NCBI GenBank assembly: GCA_963703665.1
Contig: CAVPFB010000004.1
Coordinates: 682,001-746,000 of the forward strand
Direction of reading: 5' to 3'
Length of the DNA stretch: 64,000 bases
DNA from: AP-15 sp963703665
GTDB taxonomy: Bacteria; Pseudomonadota; Alphaproteobacteria; ATCC43930; CGMCC-115725
Below are positions 17,397 to 26,278 of the stretch, one piece after another. Made by a program: the position numbers and the translations under genes. Every line of letters starts with the position of its first letter. Position 1 is the first letter of the stretch. The notes under the pieces were generated by a model. It searched no databases. It was not told the origin of the DNA and worked only from the letters and a program-made list of their open reading frames with translations.

Positions 17397-18215
17397 TCAG
17401 GCCGGAAATGGCCAGCCGAGCCACTCGCAAATCCCGCGGCCCATGACCCATTCCTGATCGGCCGGCGACAGCCACGGCAATTCCTCGGTGAAGAGCGTGA
17501 TCGCCTGGCGGTAGCTGCACGGCAGCCGGGTCAAGTCGGTGCCCCAGAACATCCGGCGCGGACCGAACGCGTCGAACACCCGGCGCAGATACGGGTGCAG
17601 ATTAAGATAGGGATAATCCTGGCTCGTATAGGCCGGTAACGCCGAGGCCTTGACCGCTACGTTGGGCCGCCTCGCCAGTCGCAACAGCTTGGGCAGATCG
17701 TCAAAGGCGGCGTTGTCCTTGGCCCGCAGCAGCGCCAGATGATCGATGACCAGCTTGAGCCCGGGATGCGCCCCGGCGATATGATCGACCTGCGGCAACA
17801 GGCCCGAGGGCGAGACCATGACCGGCAATCCGGCGCGCTCGGCCTCGTTCCACACCCAACCGGCCGAATTGTCCAACAACACCCGCGCCTGAGCAGTATT
17901 CGAGGTCACCCGCAACCCGAGCATGCCCGGCTGGCTCCGCCAGTCGTCGAGCGGGCGCGGCTCCGCCGGCGGCCGTCCCATCACCGCAAAGCGGTCGGGG
18001 TGCAGCCGTGCCGCTTCGAGCGCCAGATCGTTCCGGTCGCCCTCCCAGGAGGGCGGCACGATCACCACCCGCGCCACCCCGGCGGCGTTCATCTCGGCCA
18101 GCAGATCGTCTTTCGCGAACGGCTGCGCCCGGTGCGGCGCGCTGCGCCCCTTTGGCCACGGCCGTTGCGGCGTATCGGCACCCCAGATGTGAACCTGCGC
18201 ATCGATGATGTACAT
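17397..18215 (-). CDS. Amidohydrolase_2 family protein (short form)
   Basis: The start is the ATG at 18215 (MYIIDAQVHIWG). Longer upstream frames run into a broken cyclase fragment. At 272 residues it has the DAQVHIW metal motif, LVIDHLALL and the C-terminal MFWGTDLTRLPC motif. It belongs to the lactonase/sugar-lactone-like and dihydrocoumarin-type branch of amidohydrolases. It converges on the small coiled-coil gene at 17.2-17.4 kb. Confidence 0.8.
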   Translation of the reverse strand: MYIIDAQVHIWGADTPQRPWPKGRSAPHRAQPFAKDDLLAEMNAAGVARVVIVPPSWEGDRNDLALEAARLHPDRFAVMGRPPAEPRPLDDWRSQPGMLGLRVTSNTAQARVLLDNSAGWVWNEAERAGLPVMVSPSGLLPQVDHIAGAHPGLKLVIDHLALLRAKDNAAFDDLPKLLRLARRPNVAVKASALPAYTSQDYPYLNLHPYLRRVFDAFGPRRMFWGTDLTRLPCSYRQAITLFTEELPWLSPADQEWVMGRGICEWLGWPFPA

Positions 18216-18241
18216 GACTGGCCCGTCAATGGTGAAGTTGC

Positions 18242-18465
18242 ATAAAAGGTCAGCGCAACGGTCGCTCGGCCGGCACGTCGGCGTTGCGCATCGCCATCTC
18301 ACCCTACACCGCCACCGCACCGCACCGCATCGACGACGCTGGCGAACTCGACCAGCAGCCCGTCGCCGGTCGTCTGGACGATCCGCCCATGATGCTTACC
18401 GATCTTCGGGTCGAGGGGCTCGTTTCCATCTCCGACTTACGACTTCTTCGACTTGCCGCTAAGCC
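18242..18465 (-). pseudogene. Class III adenylate/guanylate cyclase fragment
   Basis: The minus strand reads DPKIGKHHGRIVQTTGDGLLVEFASVVDAVRC, followed after a frame change and a stop by GEMAMRNADVPAERPLR. This is the core of the class III cyclase domain; TTGDGLLVEF holds a metal-binding Asp. Both the N-terminal third and everything after the core are missing, so it is debris of a cyclase gene. Confidence 0.75.
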
Positions 18466-18782
18466 GGCGCGGTTCCCAGCGTCTGGATGACCTCGAAACC
18501 CTCGAACTCGGGATGGCCGAGATAGAGCGGCCGGTTCGAACCGGCGTCGCGATGGGCGAGACGAAAGGCCTCGGATCGGGTCCAGGCTTCGAAATCGGCG
18601 CGGCTGCGCCACAAGGTGTGCGAGGAGTAAAGCACGTGGTCGTCGCGCTCCGGCCCGCGAAGCAGATGGAACGCGATAAAGCCGGGAATGGCGTCGAGAT
18701 GGCTGTCGCGCGTCGTCCATACTTGCTCGAAATCCGCCTGCGCTCCGGGAACGACCTTGAAGCGGTTCATCGCGATGAACAT
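18459..18782 (-). CDS. Antibiotic-biosynthesis-monooxygenase (ABM) domain protein
   Basis: The 107-residue protein begins MFIAMNRFKVVPGAQADFEQVW, the opening beta strand of the ABM ferredoxin-like fold, and includes HLLRGPERDDHVLYSSHTLWRSRADFEAW, typical of HmoB/IsdG-like heme-degrading or quinone-forming monooxygenases. AGGAGGCAT precedes the ATG. It may be a heme-related or small-molecule monooxygenase; sequence alone does not separate these. Its end overlaps the cyclase fragment by a few bases. Confidence 0.8.
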   Translation of the reverse strand: MFIAMNRFKVVPGAQADFEQVWTTRDSHLDAIPGFIAFHLLRGPERDDHVLYSSHTLWRSRADFEAWTRSEAFRLAHRDAGSNRPLYLGHPEFEGFEVIQTLGTAPA

Positions 18783-18943
18783 AGGTTATGCCTCCTTGTT
18801 CGCTGCCGATCCGGCCGATACTGCCCACAACAGGGCGGATACAGGCAAGCCGGATCACCCCGAGCGTTCGACACTCATGCTTCCCGTCTTCCCTCGCCTG
18901 CACTACGATCGACCGCAATGGCTAATCAGCAGCGGGTATCGGG

Positions 18944-19996
18944 ATGCGCGACAACACCGACACCATCATTGTCGACACCGCGACCCGCATTTTTCAGGAT
19001 CTGTGCGCGCCGGCCACGGTCAACGACGCCGAGAAGGGTGCGTGGCCGAAGTCGCTGTGGGATGCGCTCGAGGAGTCTGGGCTGCCGCTCGCTTGGGTCC
19101 CCGAGGAGCTCGGCGGGGCCGGCGCGTCGATGGCCGACGGCTTTGCGGTGCTGCGCGCGGCCGGGCGTTTCGCCGCCCCGGTGCCGCTCGCCGAAACCCT
19201 GATGGCCGGCTGGCTTTTGGTGCGCGCCGGAATCGCCGTGCCGGGGGGGCCGATGACGATCGCTCCGGTGCATGCCGACGGCCATCTGGCGCTCGGCGCT
19301 GACGGCCGGCTCGCGGGCCGCGCCCGGCGGGTGCCGTTTGCCCGCAACGCCGCACACATCGCGATCCTGGCGCGCCGCGGAGAGGAGCGCATGGTGGCGC
19401 TGGTGGCGGCAGCGGGCTTGCCGATCAGCCATGACCGGAGCCTCGCCGGCGAGCCGCGGGACACAGTGTCGTTCGACGGGGCGGTGGCCCAAAGGGTCGA
19501 GCGGGCCGAACTCGACGAAGACGCGATCCAGCGCTTGGGCGCGGCCGTGCGGCTGCAGCAAATGGCCGGCGCCCTAGAAAAGATCCTCGATCAGTCGGTG
19601 CAGTGGGCGCTCGACCGCTCGCAGTTCGGCCGTCCGATCGCCAAGTTCCAGGCGGTCCAGCACAACCTCGCCACTCTGGCCGGTGAAGTCGCGGCGGCGG
19701 GTGCGGCCGCCGACCTTGCTGCCGAGGCTTGCGCCGGCCCGGACCCCGGCATCGCCGAGATCGCGGTCGCCAAGGTGCGCGCCGGCGAGGCCGCCGGCAG
19801 CGGCGCCGCGATCGCCCATCAGGTGCATGGTGCGATGGGCTTCACCTACGAGCATTCCTTGCACCACGCGACGCGCCGGCTATGGGCCTGGCGCGAGGAG
19901 TTCGGCAACGAGGCGGTGTGGGCGAGGCGCCTCGGCCGTCTGGTCGCGGCCGAGGGCGCCGACCGGCTCTGGCCCTTCATCACCCAACACTCCTAA
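18944..19996 (+). CDS. Acyl-CoA dehydrogenase family protein (short subunit-like)
   Basis: The 350-residue protein has the acyl-CoA dehydrogenase helical N-domain (WVPEELGGAGASMADGFAVL), a shortened middle beta domain and the C-terminal FAD/dimer domain (RSQFGRPIAKFQAVQHNLA, HGAMGFTYEHSLHH). A typical catalytic Glu is not obvious. Proteins of this kind often pair with a full-length dehydrogenase as alpha-beta partners in steroid and cyclic-acid degradation. The adjacent gene, 23 bp downstream, is a second dehydrogenase, which fits a heteromeric enzyme (inference). Confidence 0.87.
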   Translation: MRDNTDTIIVDTATRIFQDLCAPATVNDAEKGAWPKSLWDALEESGLPLAWVPEELGGAGASMADGFAVLRAAGRFAAPVPLAETLMAGWLLVRAGIAVPGGPMTIAPVHADGHLALGADGRLAGRARRVPFARNAAHIAILARRGEERMVALVAAAGLPISHDRSLAGEPRDTVSFDGAVAQRVERAELDEDAIQRLGAAVRLQQMAGALEKILDQSVQWALDRSQFGRPIAKFQAVQHNLATLAGEVAAAGAAADLAAEACAGPDPGIAEIAVAKVRAGEAAGSGAAIAHQVHGAMGFTYEHSLHHATRRLWAWREEFGNEAVWARRLGRLVAAEGADRLWPFITQHS

Positions 19997-20019
19997 AACA
20001 CCGGGATCGCGAGGCGTCG

Positions 20020-21180
20020 ATGACCACCAGCTTTCGTTTCGATCCCGTCGAATTGCCGCCCGAGGCCGAGGAATTGCGTCGAGAGGTTCGCGCCTTTCTG
20101 GCCAGAGAGGCCGAGGCCGGGACCTACTCGCCGCACGACGGCAAGGGCGGGTTTTCGCGCGAGTTCAGCCGCAAGGTCGGGGCCAGGGGCTGGATCGGCA
20201 TGACCTGGCCCAAGAAATACGGCGGCCACGAGCGCTCGCAGCTCGAACGCTACGTCGTGACCGAGGAGTTGCTGGCGGCGCACGCGCCAACCCGCGCCCA
20301 CTCGACCGCCGACCGCCAGTCGGGCCCGGTGATCCTGCGCTACGGCCAGGAGGAGGTCCGGCAAAAGATCCTGCCGCGCATCGCCGCCGGCGAGCTGTGC
20401 TTTTGCATCGGCCTCTCCGAGCCCAATTCGGGGTCGGACGTGTTCGCCGCCTCGACCCGCGCGAGCAAGACCGACGGCGGCTGGCTGGTCAACGGCCGCA
20501 AGATCTGGACCAGCAATGCGCACCAGGCCGACTACATGATCGCGCTGTTGCGCACCTCGTCCGCGACCAAGGAGAACCGCCGCCACGGGCTGACCCAGTT
20601 CCTGGTCGAGATGAAAACGCCCGGGATCACCACTCGGCCGATCATCAACCTGACCGGCGGCCATGATTTCAACGAGGTGGTGTTCGACGACGCCTTTCTG
20701 CCCGATTCGCACCTGATCGGCGAGGTCGACATGGCCTGGAAGCAGGCGACCGACGAGCTCGCTTATGAAAGGAGCGGCCCCGACCGCTGGATCGAGACCC
20801 TGTCCAGCCTGGTCGAGCTGGTCCGGGTCGCCGGCGAGGAGCCGGGCGAGCGCCTGGCCGAAGGCATCGGCCGGCAGGTGGCGCACCTCGCGACCTTGCG
20901 CCGCATGTCGTTGTCGGTCGCCGGCATGCTGCAGGCCGGCAAGACGCCGGCGGTCGAATCGGCAGTGGTCAAGGACCTCGGCACCAATTTCGAGCAGGCG
21001 CTGCCCGACAAGGTGCGCCTGCTGGCGCCGCCGCCGAGCGACGCGCAGCCAGACGCGAATGACGACCAGTTCGAGGAGGCCTTGCGCTACACCACGCTGA
21101 TCGCCCCCAAGCTGACGATCCAGGGCGGCACCCGCGAGGTGTTGCGCGGCATCATCGCCCGCGGCCTCGGCCTGCGCTGA
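20020..21180 (+). CDS. Acyl-CoA dehydrogenase
   Basis: The start is the ATG at 20020 (MTTSFRFDPVEL), preceded by GCGAGGCG. The 386 residues include MTWPKKYGGHERS, the FAD-binding CIGLSEPNSGSD, the KIWTSNAHQADY beta-domain signature and the C-terminal IQGGTREVLRGIIARGLGLR. It oxidises an acyl-CoA to the enoyl-CoA and passes electrons to ETF. Tight spacing with the preceding dehydrogenase and the downstream ADP-forming synthetase suggests one operon, although a palindromic repeat intervenes before the synthetase. Confidence 0.9.
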   Translation: MTTSFRFDPVELPPEAEELRREVRAFLAREAEAGTYSPHDGKGGFSREFSRKVGARGWIGMTWPKKYGGHERSQLERYVVTEELLAAHAPTRAHSTADRQSGPVILRYGQEEVRQKILPRIAAGELCFCIGLSEPNSGSDVFAASTRASKTDGGWLVNGRKIWTSNAHQADYMIALLRTSSATKENRRHGLTQFLVEMKTPGITTRPIINLTGGHDFNEVVFDDAFLPDSHLIGEVDMAWKQATDELAYERSGPDRWIETLSSLVELVRVAGEEPGERLAEGIGRQVAHLATLRRMSLSVAGMLQAGKTPAVESAVVKDLGTNFEQALPDKVRLLAPPPSDAQPDANDDQFEEALRYTTLIAPKLTIQGGTREVLRGIIARGLGLR

Positions 21181-21207
21181 TGGCCGCCGAGGGATGCTGA
21201 ACGTCGG

Positions 21208-21324
21208 TCATTCCGGGGCGCGGCAGAGCCGCGAGCCCGGAACCTATGAACACTGGCCTGCGAGCCTCGTGGAAAAGTCCGTGGTCACGGGTTCCGGGCC
21301 TGCCCTGCGGGCATCCCGGAATGG
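21208..21324. repeat. Dispersed palindromic repeat, CATTCCGGG family
   Basis: GTCATTCCGGGGCGCGGCAG on the left is complementary to CCTGCGGGCATCCCGGAATG on the right, with GAGCCCGGAACC and GGTTCCGGGC as inner arms. It separates the dehydrogenase stop from the synthetase start, and an in-frame ATG inside it is not the real start. Confidence 0.75.
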
Positions 21325-21365
21325 TGGTGATCAGGCCGGCAACTTTTGTCATGGGCAGCGACCAC

Positions 21366-23513
21366 ATGCCTGATCTTCGCCCCCTGCTATCGCCGGCCAG
21401 CATCGCGGTCATTGGCGCCTCGGCCGATGCCGCGACCTTGCGCGGCCGGCTGACCCGCGCGCTGATCGGCCATGGCTACGAGGGCCGCATCTACCCGGTG
21501 ACCCGCAACCAGGGCGAGGTGCTGGGGCTCAGCACCTACCCCTCGATCTCCGACCTGCCCGAGCCGGCCGATCTCGCGGTCATTCTGGTGCCGGCGGCAG
21601 TGGTGCCGCGCACCTTGGACGAATGCGGCATGCGCGGCATCCGCGCCGCGGTCGTGATCAGCTCGGGCTTTGCCGAGGAGAGCGGCGAGGCCGCGCAGGC
21701 CCGCGACGTCGAGTTGCGCCGGATCGCCGAGCGCCACGGCCTGCTCGTCTGCGGCCCCAATTCCGAGGGCCTGGTCAACCCGCTGCAGCGGCTCGTCGCG
21801 ACCTTCAGCCCGGTGTTTCACGATCCCGCCCGCCCGCTGCTGCCGGCGACCCCGCACGGCCGCCCGATCGCGGTCAGCTGCCAGAGCGGAGCGTTGACCT
21901 TCGCCTTCCTGAACCGCGGCCGCGACCGCCAGCTGCGCTTCACCTATCAGGTCAGCGCCGGCAACCAGACGATCCTCGAGGCGCATGACTACATCGACTG
22001 GATGCTCGACCACGGCGGGTCCGACCTCTTTCTCGTTTATCTCGAGGGGATCCGCGACCCGGAGCGCTTCCGCGCCGTCGCAGACAAAGCGGCGGCCGCC
22101 GGCAAGCCGCTGATCGTCGCCAAGGTCGGCCGCTCGGACGCCGGGCGCCGCGCCGCGGCCTCGCATACCGGCTCGCTCGCCCATGCCGGCGTGATCGACG
22201 ACGCGATCTTCCGCCATCACGGGATCATCCGCGGCGAAGACCTCGACCACATGCTCGACGTCGCCGCTGCATTTTCGTTTTGCCCCTTGCCGCGCGGCAA
22301 CCGCGTCGCGGTCATCACCGGGTCGGGCGGCAGTGCGGTATGGATGGCCGACATCCTGTCGGCGCACGGGCTCGAAGTGCCGGAGCTGGAGGACGACATT
22401 CAGCGGCATATCCTCGCATTGCTGCCGTCCTACGCCTCGGCGCGGAACCCGGTCGACGCCACCGCCCAGGCGATCCACGAGGTCGGCTATGCGCGGATCA
22501 TCGAGATCCTGCGCCAGTCGCAGCGGATCGACACGATCCTGTTGATCGGCTCGCTCGCCAACGAGACAACCGCCGCCGGGCACGCCGCGCAGCTGGCAAA
22601 GCTGACCGGACCGCGCGACCAGCCGATCCTGTTATGCGCTTATACGAGCGCCTCGCCGGCGGCGATGGCCGCCTTCGCCGACGCCGGCATCCCCTGCTAC
22701 ACCTCGATGCCGAGCTGCGCGCGCGCGATGCGGGCATTGGTCGATTACGGCCGCTTTCAGGCACGCCGGCATCATCCGCCGCCGTCCACGACCGCGCCGG
22801 CATTGCGCGAGGAAGCCGCCCGCGCGCTCGCCGCCGCCGGGCCGGTGCTGACCGAGCACGAGGCTAAGGCCTTGCTCGCCCTGTACGGCATCCCCCGCCC
22901 GCCCGAGGCGCTGGCGATCTCCGCCGATCAGGCTGCAGCGGCTGCCGCCCATATCAGCGGTGCGGTCGCGCTCAAGGTGCAGTCGCCCGATATCACCCAC
23001 AAGACCGAAGTCGGCGGCGTAGCGCTCGGCGTCGCCGGCGAGGCGGCGGTGCGCGAGGCCTACGCGCAGGTGTTGGGCAATGCCGTCGCAGCCCACCCCA
23101 GCGCCGCGATCCAGGGTGTGCTGGTGCAAAAAATGGCGCCCCCCGGCCTCGAAATGATCCTCGGCGTCAGCCGCGACCCCGATTTCGGCCCGATGCTGAT
23201 GGTCGGCCTCGGCGGCATCCATGTCGAGATCCTGCGCGACGTCGCCTTCGCCCCGGTGCCGATCAGCCCCGACGAAGCCCTCGCCCTCATCGCCGAACTG
23301 CGCGGCGCCGCCCTCTTCGACGGCGTGCGTGGCGCCCCGCCCGCCGACCGCACCGCCCTCTGCGAGCTGATCGCCGCCCTCTCCCGCTTCGCCGCCGACC
23401 ACGCCGACCAAATCGCCGAAATCGACCTCAACCCGGTCATCCTCCACCCCCAAGGCCACGGCGTCAGCGTCGTCGACGCGCTGATCGTCAAACGCCAAGC
23501 CGCCAAATCATAA
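21366..23513 (+). CDS. ADP-forming acyl-CoA synthetase (acetate--CoA ligase family)
   Basis: I take the ATG at 21366 (MPDLRPLLSPASIAVIGAS); 21351 is an alternative, and the longer start at 21246 lies in a repeat. The 715-residue protein fuses the alpha part (CoA-binding Rossmann AVIGAS, CGPNSEG, catalytic phospho-His H267 in ASHTGSLA) to a C-terminal ATP-grasp beta part (VALKVQSPDITHKTEVGGVALGV, VQKMAPPGLEMILG, PMLMVGLGGIHVE). It interconverts an acyl-CoA, ADP and phosphate with the acid, CoA and ATP. With the two dehydrogenases it forms a plausible acid-activation and oxidation unit. Confidence 0.9.
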   Translation: MPDLRPLLSPASIAVIGASADAATLRGRLTRALIGHGYEGRIYPVTRNQGEVLGLSTYPSISDLPEPADLAVILVPAAVVPRTLDECGMRGIRAAVVISSGFAEESGEAAQARDVELRRIAERHGLLVCGPNSEGLVNPLQRLVATFSPVFHDPARPLLPATPHGRPIAVSCQSGALTFAFLNRGRDRQLRFTYQVSAGNQTILEAHDYIDWMLDHGGSDLFLVYLEGIRDPERFRAVADKAAAAGKPLIVAKVGRSDAGRRAAASHTGSLAHAGVIDDAIFRHHGIIRGEDLDHMLDVAAAFSFCPLPRGNRVAVITGSGGSAVWMADILSAHGLEVPELEDDIQRHILALLPSYASARNPVDATAQAIHEVGYARIIEILRQSQRIDTILLIGSLANETTAAGHAAQLAKLTGPRDQPILLCAYTSASPAAMAAFADAGIPCYTSMPSCARAMRALVDYGRFQARRHHPPPSTTAPALREEAARALAAAGPVLTEHEAKALLALYGIPRPPEALAISADQAAAAAAHISGAVALKVQSPDITHKTEVGGVALGVAGEAAVREAYAQVLGNAVAAHPSAAIQGVLVQKMAPPGLEMILGVSRDPDFGPMLMVGLGGIHVEILRDVAFAPVPISPDEALALIAELRGAALFDGVRGAPPADRTALCELIAALSRFAADHADQIAEIDLNPVILHPQGHGVSVVDALIVKRQAAKS

Positions 23514-23589
23514 GCCGTAGCCCCGCAACGCGCGAGACGAGTGCGTAAGGGTCAGCGGACCTTCGCGGGTCCGCTTCGAACGATGCCTT

Positions 23590-23840
23590 GGCGCCACAAA
23601 GCGGCCGGTCCCCATGATCAGTTCGGCCCCGCTTGTCTGGTAGTTGCGCAGATGCAGGGCAATCTCGGCGTCAACCATGTTGCGCTGGCGCACCTTGGCC
23701 ATGTCCGTCGTGACAGGGCCGGTCACCGTACCGAACTCCGATGCGTGGCGCGCCAAATGCGCGATCCGGGCGCTCCAAATCTCATTCTTGCTAGGAAGGC
23801 AGGCAATGTTGGGACAGGAGCCGCCGATCCACCGGCGCGG
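23590..23840 (-). pseudogene. Fragment of an FAD-dependent pyridine nucleotide-disulfide oxidoreductase
   Basis: The minus frame RRWIGGSCPNIACLPSKNEIW...ELIMGTGRFVAP contains the redox-active C-x4-C motif (SCPNIACLPSK) of mercuric-reductase/dihydrolipoamide-dehydrogenase-like enzymes. The first FAD motif before it and the roughly 330 residues after it are missing, so it is a remnant inside an otherwise unassigned 400-bp stretch. Confidence 0.7.
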
Positions 23841-23915
23841 CTGTAGCGCAAGCGCAACCCGCCGCCGGTGCGCCTGGGTCACGGGTTGCACCTGCCCTAC
23901 GCCAAGCAAGGGCGA

Positions 23916-24611
23916 TCACCCGCTGATCGCTTGCGCAATGGCCTCACGTATGATGTCGACGACGAGGCCGGGTGCCGTAACGATTGGCGCGTGGTCTACC
24001 GGATGCGAGCGCACGTGGGCCCGCATCCGCTCCGCCATAAACCGTTGCGTGTCACGGAGGATCATGCGGTCCTGCTCCGCCAGCAGAAACCAAGTCGCGC
24101 GGTCTTTCCAGAGTGGACGATTGACCGGCACCGTGATGCATGCAGGCGAGATCGGCCGCTGAACCGCTGAGAGCAACGCCAGTTCATCAGCCGAGGCATT
24201 CTGCGCGAACGCCGCGGCGAATGCCTCGTCCGGCAGATAGATCAGTCCATGATCGTCGGGTGCCAACTTTGGCGCCAGCGGATGAGGTTCGGTACGATAA
24301 AAGACATCGGCGACGGTCTCGCCTTGATCGGGAGCAAGGCCGCAGACGTAGACCAGCGCCTTCACCTTCTCATTCCGGGTCGCCGCGATCACGGCCCCGG
24401 CGTAGGCGTGCCCCACAAGAACGGTGGGGCCCGAAACTCGCTCTAAGGTGCGTTCGACGGCCGCTGTATCCTCGGCAAACGAGGTCAGGGGCAGCGGCGC
24501 CGCGACTATGCGGACGCCTTGGGCGGCCAGCGGCCCGATGACTTTGGCCCAGCTCGATCCGTCGGCCCAAGCCCCGTGCACCAGGACAACACTCACATTC
24601 TCATGCGACAT
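23916..24611 (-). CDS. Alpha/beta hydrolase family protein with a nucleophile-elbow Ala
   Basis: The 231-residue protein has the EstC-like opening VVLVHGAWADGSSWAKVI (oxyanion HGAW) and the nucleophile-elbow strand VLVGHAYAGAVI. The usual G-H-S-x-G Ser is Ala69. The acid/His end (FLLAEQDRMI, SHPVDHAPIVTAP) is present. Family members with GHAYAG exist, and their chemistry is uncertain; a lyase-like role is possible. Its first 11 bp overlap the haloacid-dehalogenase gene, so the two are translationally linked. Confidence 0.82.
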   Translation of the reverse strand: MSHENVSVVLVHGAWADGSSWAKVIGPLAAQGVRIVAAPLPLTSFAEDTAAVERTLERVSGPTVLVGHAYAGAVIAATRNEKVKALVYVCGLAPDQGETVADVFYRTEPHPLAPKLAPDDHGLIYLPDEAFAAAFAQNASADELALLSAVQRPISPACITVPVNRPLWKDRATWFLLAEQDRMILRDTQRFMAERMRAHVRSHPVDHAPIVTAPGLVVDIIREAIAQAISG

Positions 24612-25296
24612 TGGCCCTCTCCTTGTGCCGTGCTATCAGCTGATCGGCAACATCGTCCAAGTCTGCACCGACGATGTGAGGCTGGGGGCCCACTCCCAAG
24701 ACGTCGTTGCCCACCCGCTTGATCAAGGCGGCCTTCCACCCCGCAGCGACGGCGCCAAGGGTGTCCCATGTATGACAAGCGATTAGGCAGAGCCGAGACG
24801 GGTCAACCCCGAGTTCCCTCTCGACATAGGGATAGGCCTGCCGCGAGGGCTTGTGATGCTTAACCCCGTCTGCACTGAAACGACGCTCGAAGAAATCGAC
24901 AATGCCGCCGTGTTCGAGCTGCCGCGTCTGCACCTCCAGCAAATTGTCTGTCAACGTGAATTGCCGGAATCCTGCCGCGCGGAGCTTCTGAAGGGCCCCA
25001 GGCACCTCCGGGTGGGGAGGCATCGTCGAGAATTTTTCAAGCAACTCCTTCTTGTCGGCATCCTCGATCCTTATGCCGCGGGTGTCCGCCAGCATCTTCA
25101 TCACAGCCGAACCGATATCCGTGAAAGGCACATAACACCCGGCTACCGTCAGAGCTGAGGAATACATAATGAAGTTGGCGAACCAAAAGCGCATGGCCCC
25201 TTTGTCACGGAAGATCCGCTCAAAAATCGGCTCCATGGTCGTCAGATCGAGCAACGTCTCATTGACGTCGAAGACAATTAGAGGAAGAGCAGCCAT
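24601..25296 (-). CDS. HAD-superfamily type II haloacid dehalogenase
   Basis: The 231-residue protein opens with the (S)-2-haloacid dehalogenase signature VFDVNETLLDL, with nucleophile Asp10. It has the Ser/Thr motif TLTDN, Lys in KHHKPSRQAY and a CHTWDTLGA block where classical enzymes have SHNWD. Expected reaction: hydrolytic dehalogenation of 2-haloalkanoic acids through an aspartyl ester, or a related phosphatase activity. It lies between two alpha/beta hydrolases on the same strand, divergent from a LysR regulator. Confidence 0.85.
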   Translation of the reverse strand: MAALPLIVFDVNETLLDLTTMEPIFERIFRDKGAMRFWFANFIMYSSALTVAGCYVPFTDIGSAVMKMLADTRGIRIEDADKKELLEKFSTMPPHPEVPGALQKLRAAGFRQFTLTDNLLEVQTRQLEHGGIVDFFERRFSADGVKHHKPSRQAYPYVERELGVDPSRLCLIACHTWDTLGAVAAGWKAALIKRVGNDVLGVGPQPHIVGADLDDVADQLIARHKERANVA

Positions 25297-25317
25297 CTTC
25301 TTACCCTCGGACTTGTT

Positions 25318-26229
25318 TCACTGTCTTGCGATTACTGCCGCCCCGTCGCCAGACACTGGCTCTGCGGACCCGATCCCGCCAACCCGAAAGTCCCGGATCG
25401 CCGCGGCGATCTCGGCTGCGTGGGTCTCCAGCGCGAAGTGCCCCGTGTCGAACAAGCGGACATCGGCGTTCGGAATATCGCGCTTGAACGCTTCGGCTCC
25501 CGCGGGGAGGAAAAACGGGTCGTTCTTACCCCAAACCGCCAGAAACGGAGGCTGGTGCATTCGGAAATAGGCGTGGAAGTCAGAGTAGAGAGCGACGTTG
25601 CTAGAATAGTCGAGAAGCAGATCGAGCTGCGCCTCATGTGCTCCCGGCCGGTTCAGATAGTGGTCATCCAGCGAGCGGCCATCAGGTGAAACAAGCGACG
25701 GATCTGACACGCCATGGGTGTATTGAAAGAGTGTCGTTTCGGGCGCCAGGAAATTCCGCAGCGCATCGCGGTTCGCCTGGGTCGGTTCGAGCCAATAAGT
25801 TCGGATCGGATTCCAGGCGTCGCTCAACCCTTCCTCGTAGGCGTTGCCGTTCTGCGAGACGATTGCGGCTATGCGTTCCGGGTGCTTTAGAGCAATCCTC
25901 AAGCCCACAGGAGCGCCGTAATCAAAGATATAGATTGCGAACCGTTTCAGCCCGATGAGTTGGGTGAAATGGTCGATCGTCTCGGCAAGGTTCCCGAACC
26001 TGTATTTGAACGCATCGCGCGGTGGCATGTCCGACTGACCAAAGCCCGGCAGGTCAGGCGCCACAAGATGAAAGCTGTCGGCGAGAAGTGGTATCAAATC
26101 GCGGAACATGTGCCCGGCCGTCGGAAATCCGTGCAACAGGAGCAATGGCGGAGCGTTGGCCCGACCTGCTTCCCGGTAGAAAATCTTGAGACCGTCGACC
26201 GCGACCGTACGGTAGCTGATCGGGGGCAT
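25318..26229 (-). CDS. Alpha/beta hydrolase, haloalkane-dehalogenase/epoxide-hydrolase-like
   Basis: I place the start at the ATG at 26229 because AAGGAG lies 7 bp upstream; an upstream in-frame start would overlap the probable operator. At 303 residues it has oxyanion HGFP (33-36) and nucleophile Asp103 in IFDYGAPVG, i.e. Asp rather than Ser, as in haloalkane dehalogenases and epoxide hydrolases. It also has WGKNDPFF and the catalytic His in DTGHFALETH. It heads a three-gene minus-strand unit with the haloacid dehalogenase and a second alpha/beta hydrolase. Confidence 0.85.
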   Translation of the reverse strand: MPPISYRTVAVDGLKIFYREAGRANAPPLLLLHGFPTAGHMFRDLIPLLADSFHLVAPDLPGFGQSDMPPRDAFKYRFGNLAETIDHFTQLIGLKRFAIYIFDYGAPVGLRIALKHPERIAAIVSQNGNAYEEGLSDAWNPIRTYWLEPTQANRDALRNFLAPETTLFQYTHGVSDPSLVSPDGRSLDDHYLNRPGAHEAQLDLLLDYSSNVALYSDFHAYFRMHQPPFLAVWGKNDPFFLPAGAEAFKRDIPNADVRLFDTGHFALETHAAEIAAAIRDFRVGGIGSAEPVSGDGAAVIARQ

Positions 26230-26278
26230 GCGCGGCTCCTTGGTGCGTGGAACGTTGACTTCCAGGCCGAAAATGCGC

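Noticed and set aside
21246..21365. Upstream start for the ADP-forming synthetase
   Set aside because: The added residues are encoded by a palindromic repeat and homology begins at MPDLRPLL.
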